Shown: positions 58,195 through 64,000 of the stretch, one piece after another
Layout of the letters: the number at the start of each line of letters is the position of its first letter
How positions within the stretch are numbered: position 1 is the first letter of the stretch
Source of the DNA: Begonia masoniana
Taxonomy: Eukaryota > Streptophyta > Magnoliopsida > Cucurbitales > Begoniaceae
NCBI GenBank assembly: GCA_022432975.1
Contig: CM039510.1
Coordinates: 28,635,201 to 28,699,200 of the forward strand
Length of the DNA: 64,000 bases
Direction: 5' to 3'
Notes under the pieces: generated by a model
The model's database searches: none
Seen by the model: only the letters and a program-made list of their open reading frames with translations
Told to the model about the DNA's origin: nothing
Program-made: the position numbers and the translations under genes

Positions 58195-59129
58195 CCATAT
58201 TTCTCAAAGCATTACTTACTTTTAAGTTTTTTGACCTCACAAGAGTGTCCCTCGTTTTACTTTTTTCTTTTTATCGTTTATCACAGAGGAAATAAGTGAT
58301 ATTCATACTCTAATAAATGACTATCTTTACGTGTTTTAGATGATCGTAATGTTATACTGCATTTCAACTTGTCGATGTGGGCTAAAGTCTAGTTTTTTTT
58401 TTTTTTTTTTCAAATGAGATTGCTCAAAATTTTACATAAACATATTTTCAACTATCTTATAGAATTGTACATAAATTCAAAGAATTTCATTTCATTGTTT
58501 AATCTAAGATTTTATGCTGATTATTTTTTTGTTTTTTCGTGGAATAAAAACCAAAAATTATATTTTCCTTTCCGCATTATTCTAAATTATTTAAATTTAT
58601 AAATAAAAATTCATTATAATTCCTGCCATTGTTCGTTAGTTATTCATCGACTTTGATATATCAGCTGCTCTTCCTTATTTATGACTTTAATTGAATTATT
58701 AATGAAATGACTCTAATTAAATAAGTCTCAAACAGTGGTTTATAATGATAATTAATACCCCACAATTTTTAAATTTATAAATATAGATTAATACTCTTAT
58801 TAATTTCTCTAATATTTTAAACCAACGTTAATTTACTAAATTACCACTGCAATTTCCATCACTTTGGCAATTTTTTTCCAATTAATTGAATTTTTGGAAC
58901 AAATTAAATTAAATGTCAATCACATTCTCAATAATAAATAGTTTGTGGAGCTTGTTTGTTTTTAAATGGTAAAAGTTTTTATGAATGTAAATCCATGTAT
59001 CGCATTTCATTCACTGATTCATTGTTTTAAAATAAAATACTAAAATTAATTGTTTAATATGTTAAAAGTTTCCAATTGAGAGGACATCGCATTTGCTTTA
59101 ACTGTTTTTGTTATTGGCATTAACAATAG
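58195..59129 (+). other. KIN-4 intron 1, right part
   Basis: A/T-rich intron with a long T run (58394-58410). It ends in a normal acceptor (AACAATAG|GTGG). No gene is seen. The small frame 58414-58602 has no domain. Confidence 0.75.
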
Positions 59130-59799
59130 GTGGTTATTGGCTCGCATGCATTCACTTATGATTACGTTTATGGTAACACCGGATCGGCTCTCTCAACCAT
59201 TTATGAAGATTGTGTTGCTTCACTTGTTGATGCTCTTTTCCAAGGCTACAATGCAACCGTTCTTGCTTATGGCCAGGTAGACGATGATTTAATTTTTCTT
59301 AAATTTCATTTTCTCTTTTTCTCTATATCTTGCATTTCTCTGTCTTCATTCCTGCACTTAATATCATGAAAATTGTTGCACTAGACTGGTTCTGGAAAGA
59401 CATACATGATGAGTACCATTTATGATGGAGATAATAGCAATTGTGGAATAATCTCAAAAGTAATGGATAATATATATATATATATAAGAGTTGAGGTAAT
59501 AAGAAATTAAGTGGAGTTTTTTATCAGAGTATCATTTATCGAGGTAACAAAATGTTCTCATTGACTTATTATATGCTTTATTTTTTCTTTTACCCACGAC
59601 ATTTCTCATGGAAAATTCTAAATGATAGATATTCAAGGAAGACATATTTAATTTGCTTAATTCAAATATATTCGCTATATCCAAAGGTGAAGGGGCTCTT
59701 GGTAAACCCTTTGTGCCCGTGAGAGCTCCTATTCAAATCAAAGAAATAGTTAATGGAGAGATAACACTAGCAGGTGTCACTGAGGCTGAAGTGAGAACC
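59130..59799 (+). pseudogene. KIN-4 exons 2, 3 and first part of exon 4
   Basis: Exon 2 (59130-59276) encodes VVIGSHAFTYDYVYG to NATVLAYGQ. Exon 3 (59385-59543) encodes the P-loop TGSGKTYMM and continues to IRVSFIE. Within it a (TA) run at 59469-59486 sits in the coding frame, and TAA at 59508-59510 stops it. The exon length still fits the family codon for codon downstream of VE. Exon 4 starts at 59629 (IFKEDIFNLLNSN, RAPIQIKEIVNGEITLAGVTEAEV) and is cut at gaacc by sLTR-f. Confidence 0.85.
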
Positions 59800-62309
59800 T
59801 GTAACACCTGGCATTTTCCGTGTAATTATTTCCCTGAATAATTAAGCGGGATTACTCCGATATTAATGCAATGACTGTTTTTAATAAAATTGTCGTTGTG
59901 ATTAATAGAACGAGGGTGATTCGTGAGACCGAATCGATTAACTAAATAATGTTTTAGTTAAAAACCAATGGAAGGACAAATTAGGAAGAAATTAAGATTG
60001 GTGGGAGGGAACTAATAAGTGTTTGACACTTGGCAAACTTGTTGGAGAAGCCAAGCCCCTCTTCCTCCTTCCCTCCTACGTGAAAACACTCCAGCTTGCA
60101 ATTTTTCATCTTTTCTTCTCTGCTTTCTCTCTTCCAGACGCCAGAAACAAATTTCCAAAACTTTGTTTCTTCTGTTTCCTTCGGTTTCCTTCAGTAAAGG
60201 TAACCCTTTTTCACTAGTTAACAAGTTTAGGTTAGTTAAACGTTGGTTTTTTTGAAATCTAGGTTAATGTCCATTTTTGCATGCTTTAGGTTCGCGAACC
60301 ACCGTTGTTGTGCGCGTTAAGCTTGCTGCATATTGGACAACAGGTAAGTTTATATCTGTAGGTTGGCCCTTAAGGCCCTACATCATGGATGTACTAGGTA
60401 TTTCTGTTCTGTCGGGTTGTTTCCGGGTAGAAGGATTAGAGTTATGTTCTGTGTTTCCCTTGTTATGTTTCTGTTGTCTTAATTGTTGTTCTCTGATGTT
60501 TAAGTTGAAGAATTGTACTTGATCATGCATACACGTTTTTCCTGAAAGTTCATGCAAAATCGTTTTCTGCACTGTTTGAAACTAAACAAGATAAAATCTG
60601 ATTGAAATGTACTGGTTAAGGGCGGGACGGGGACTGGCCCCCAGATCTATTTCTATACTGTACTGTATTATTGTTTGTGCCTGATAGTGCACCCACTATT
60701 CGCCAGTTCCCCTATAAGCCCCACTTATACCCCTCTACCACTGAAACGTAATATTCTGTACTGTCACTGTATTTCTGAAAGTCCATGCATAGCATATGCA
60801 TCACTGTATTGTTTCGTATGTTCTTACTGAGCTCTAGGCTCATAGTTGAACTCCCTGTTGTAGGTATGGATCCTCCAGAAGAAAACATTTTGTCTCAGGA
60901 TGAGGAGTTGATGTAGTTGGCGGGATGAGCTCACAGGGTGGTTGCTGCAGTCAGACAAATGTTATCCCTGTGAGAGTGTATTTTTGAAGTATGTCAAGTC
61001 CTGTATAGCTTTTGAAATTCTCAAACTGATGTATAGAGTTTGCGTATATGTTTTAAAACTTCTGTTTTGGTGAATTTTTGGAAACATATGTCTGGTTCTG
61101 CTCAGCCTCTGTGATATTTAAACGTTGTATTGAACCTGTCAATGTATTTAAAATCCTCTGTATTCGACAGTTGTTTTTATATATTTTGAAATATTCTGGA
61201 AACTGCCTTGAGTTTTCTCTATTAGTTTGTGCATGGATGGTCTCTAGTTTTAGAGTTATCCATGCAGTTTGATTTTTCTTAAACTTCTGTCATCTTTTTG
61301 TTATTTCCAAAAGCATTTGAATCGATTTTTTTTGATGTTTTTATGCCGTCTGTTTTGTGCTCCCTGTCATAAGTCTTCCTGTAATGTAGTTCCATCTCCG
61401 GTTAAAACAGTGACGTCTCCCGGTATTCCAGCATCCGGTACCATTGACGTCCACCTGTATTCATATCTACCTATATTTACTGTTCACTTCCGTCTTATTC
61501 ATATCCACCTATATTTACTGTTCACTTCCGTCTTATTCATATCCACCTATATTTACTGTTCACTTCCGTCTTATTCATAGCCACCTATATTTACTGTTCA
61601 CTTCCGTCTTATTCATAGCCACCTATATTTACTGTTCACTTCCGTCTTATTCATATCCACCTATATTTACTGTTCACTTCCGTCTTATTCATATCCACCT
61701 ATATTTACTGTTCACTTCCGTCTTATTCATATCCACCTATATTTACTGTTCACTTCCGTCTTATTCATATCCACCTATATTTACTGTTCACTTCCGTCTT
61801 ATTCATATCCACCTATATTTACTGTTCACTTCCGTCTTATTCATATCCACCTATATTTACTGTTCACTTCCGTCTTATTCATATCCACCTATATTTACTG
61901 TTCACTTCCGTCTTATTCATATCCACCTATATTTACTGTTCACTTCCGTCTTATTCATATCCACCTATATTTACTGTTCACTTCCGTCTTATTCATATCC
62001 ACCTATATTTACTGTTCACTTCCGTCTTATTCATATCCACCTATATTTACTGTTCACTTCCGTCTTATTCATATCCACCTATATTTACTGTTCACTTCCG
62101 TCTTATTCATATCCACCTATATTTACTGTTCACTTCCGTCTTATTCATATCCACCTATATTTACTGTTTCCCGTTTTGCTTTTAAATCCAGAGAAGGTCT
62201 CTTCCCTCTGTAAAGTTTTAAGGTTAAAAAAAAAAAATATATGGCCCATTTTCTGTTAAATGTCCAGAGTGATGGCTCCTCGTCCCCGACCGGGTCGGGG
62301 GCTGTCACA
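59800..62309 (+). mobile_element. Solo LTR of RE1 family (sLTR-f) inserted in a KIN-4 coding exon
   Basis: This 2510-bp solo LTR, plus orientation (TGTAACACCTGGC to GGGCTGTCACA), has a perfect TSD gaacc (59795-59799 and 62310-62314). Its TGACGTCA array is absent; in its place is a 38-bp minisatellite (61459-62169). Leader signals are at 60200-60289 and 60344-60863. Confidence 0.95.
61459..62169 (+). repeat. 38-bp minisatellite, about 18-19 copies
   Basis: The unit is ATTCATATCCACCTATATTT followed by ACTGTTCACTTCCGTCTT. Copies are nearly identical; a few have GCC or TCT in place of TCC near the start. Because 38 is not a multiple of 3 the array is open in one frame with a 38-residue period (61444-62259); it is not a gene. 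Confidence 0.95.
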
Positions 62310-62314
62310 GAACC

Positions 62315-63923
62315 AAATAAGAGATGGCCTCATACTTGTCACGAGGTTCTTTATCTCGCGCAACAGCGAGTACCAACATGAATAGTTAGTCAAGGTTTGG
62401 ATTACACGCTTTTCGTTGTTTCTTGTTGTCTTTTCTTTGTTCAAGTGGTATTATAAGATTTAGAATCATTGAATTTGTAGTCCATTTCGGATATTCATAG
62501 TGAGCACCTTGTATTATGATTGAGTTTTTTTATTCTGACATTTGATTGAGAAACGTGTTTATGTATTTTATAGTCGATCACATGCTATATTTACAATTAC
62601 CATGGAGCAAAAGAAAAGCGTTGGCAGCCTGTCTGGTGTGTCTCATGATGATACAAGTGATGATGTACTATGTACAAAACTCCATTTGGTGGATATAGCT
62701 GGTTCGGAACAAGCAAAACGAACAGGTGCTGATGGCTTGCGTTTTAAAGAAGGTAAAGTTGACCATTTTTACATTTAGTTCATGTTTAAAGAATGATTTG
62801 AATTTTTTAAAAATTATTCTTATGATGTATCGAATTTTAAAATGTACTTGCACCTTTTTTGTTATTGCTTTAGGAATTCATATCAACAAGAGTTTGTTGG
62901 CTCTTGGCAATGTTATAAGTGCATTGGGAGATGAGAAGCAAAGAAAAAGAGGTCATGTACCTTATCAAGATAGCAAGCTAACTCGTTTATTACAGGCATG
63001 ATGCCTAATTAAAATTATGGAACTCTTTGATTTTTTATTCTTTAAATTACTTGTTCGGCTTTCACATATGTGCATTTTGAAGAGACTTTATTTATTCTTA
63101 TCAGTAAGTAATAATTACGCTCAACAATATTAATAGAAAGAATTGATCAATGCTGAGAATTTTTTTTAGTATATTATGTCATCGAATGCATATAATTATT
63201 ACTTCAATCTGATGAAAAATTATAATTGAAGCACCAAACTTTTTCTGAGAAGTGTTTTCAATATGTTTATTTTGTATGTGAGTGGTGATTGCTTTTAATT
63301 TGATAATTTCATGTTTTTGTCTAGGATTCTTTGGGGGGGGAGACAGTAAAACCGTCATGATTGGTACAATTTCATAATCTTCAATAATAAATTTTTTCCT
63401 TCATCCTTTTTTATCAACTACTGATGTTATTTGCATATCATAGCATGTGTTAGTCCTGCTTACACAAATGCTGAGCATACGTTGAATACTTTGAAATATG
63501 CAAATCGTGCTCGTAATATTCAAACCAAGGAAATTGTAAGAAATTTTGTCCAATATGTTTTTCTTTCTAAAATTATGTGTTTTCTCTTGATGTCCTCACT
63601 ATTTTTAATTTTATTCTTCAGGTTAACCGTAATTCTGCGGCAACTCAAATTCAAAGAATGAAGAGCCAAATTGAACAATTGCACTATGAGCTTCGATTGT
63701 ATCGTCGTGACGTAGGTGCACCATATGAGGAAATTCAGGTTTATTACCATATGCTCAATTTTCAACATTGTTTCTATCTAGTTGTTTAAACATTTTAGTT
63801 TTTCTCAAGATTATTAAACACAAAGTATCAGTACTCGAAGCAAGTAATGCAGAGTTAAAGCAAGATGTCTTAGAGCATCAAATTATATGCAAGCATTTAA
63901 TTCAATGTGCTATAGATGCTAAG
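62315..63923 (+). pseudogene. KIN-4 rest of exon 4 and exons 5-10
   Basis: After the LTR, exon 4 resumes in frame (TK then TAA at 62318-62320, EMASYLSRGSLSRAT, TAG at 62387-62389) and ends at 62394. Exon 5 (62574-62752) holds [10 protein letters not shown] and [19 protein letters not shown]. Exon 6 (62874-62995) holds [17 protein letters not shown] and the KLTRLLQ end with a GC donor. Exon 7 (63325-63363) has two bases too many in its G run. Exon 8 (63444-63535) holds [20 protein letters not shown]. Exon 9 (63622-63738) starts the coiled coil ([18 protein letters not shown]). Exon 10 (63810-63923) continues it, but no GT follows. All phases are consistent with a once-normal gene. Confidence 0.82.
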
Positions 63924-64000
63924 AATTATTTAGTATTACTCCATTTCTAGACAGAAGAGTTTATGCTTAGTTATGTCTTTATATTAGGTTTTGCAAAAGA

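Larger units (their letters stand above)
46230..63923 (+). pseudogene. Kinesin-4 (KIN-4, chromokinesin/FRA1-like) gene, disrupted, 3' part outside window
   Basis: The exons encode a plus-end microtubule motor domain at the N-terminus, as in plant KIN-4 proteins, which move along cortical or phragmoplast microtubules. Exons seen: 46230-46355, 59130-59276, 59385-59543, 59629-59799 plus 62315-62394 (one exon split by an LTR), 62574-62752, 62874-62995, 63325-63363, 63444-63535, 63622-63738 and 63810-63923. Intron phases agree between all neighbours. Motifs: VRVAVSVRPL, P-loop [77 protein letters not shown]. Damage: TAA 59508, LTR insertion at 59800, TAA 62318, TAG 62387, a two-base surplus in the G run at 63333-63340, a GC donor at 62996, and no GT after 63923. 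The stalk and tail lie beyond the right edge. Confidence 0.85.

Noticed and set aside
59496..59527. A short intron between GAG|GTAATA and ATCAG|AGT in KIN-4 exon 3
   Set aside because: Reading straight through gives exactly the number of codons expected between RVE and the IRVSFIE block, so the segment is exon with a stop rather than intron.
61444..62259. Open frame of 271 codons, plus strand
   Set aside because: It is read-through of the 38-bp minisatellite; the apparent 38-residue period is the DNA repeat read in three frames.
1..64000. CRISPR array, operons or prokaryotic defence system
   Set aside because: All repeats here are LTRs, microsatellites or minisatellites without spacers, and the genes are eukaryotic with spliceosomal introns.

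Overview
The window is nuclear DNA of a flowering plant, almost certainly a eudicot. It carries chromodomain-type Ty3/gypsy retrotransposons primed by initiator-methionine tRNA, a Ty1/copia relic, a TRIM element, a spliceosomal kinesin-4 gene and a plant-specific DUF4228/PADRE gene. I cannot name the species. No bacterial, organellar or CRISPR feature is present, and I saw no tRNA or rRNA gene.

Layout. Positions 1-27718 are a stack of retrotransposons inside one another, dated by relative order through target-site duplications (TSDs). A TRIM element (its left LTR is cut at 26827) received RE1, a Ty3 chromovirus whose 5' half lies left of the window. The 3' LTR of RE1 (starting 2969) was cut twice: by RE2 (3214-11542, minus strand) and by RE3 (13192-26107, plus strand, TSD tattg). 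RE3 was then cut in its RNase H coding region by RE4, a small non-autonomous LTR element (18709-21925, TSD aggtg). Positions 27719-44300 hold old repeat debris (a possible Tat/Ogre-like LTR end, a copia pol relic, a MITE-like inverted repeat, a GTCGAC-rich stretch) peppered with solo LTRs of the RE1 family: 28891-31303, about 33176-38508 (itself cut by another solo LTR, 35146-37820) and 40794-43088. Four of the complete solo LTRs keep perfect 5-bp TSDs.

The gene-bearing part starts at 44300. A short intact intronless gene for a DUF4228/PADRE protein with an N-myristoylation-like start (44631-45119) has a clear TATA box. Downstream, a kinesin-4 (KIN-4) gene runs from 46230 past the right edge. 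Its first intron contains RE5 (47231-55305, a very young gag-only Ty3 element) and a solo LTR (55314-58194). Its fourth coding exon is split by another solo LTR (59800-62309). The motor exons also carry three in-frame stops and a frameshift, so this copy is a pseudogene.

How the parts relate. RE1, RE2, RE3 and RE5 are relatives (initiator-Met PBS, single-frame gag-pol, chromodomain end, a purine-rich tract near a conserved GACAAAAT stretch), probably the Tekay/Del lineage. Stops in RE1-RE3 look like cytosine-deamination changes. The most interesting unexplained signals lie in the LTRs. First, an apparently shared leader architecture of consensus splice sites with a tiny 45-55 nt middle exon recurs across families. 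Second, arrays of TGACGTCA, a bZIP/TGA-type site, are expanded to different extents in different LTR copies. Third, there is a hairpin cluster with paired changes in RE3.
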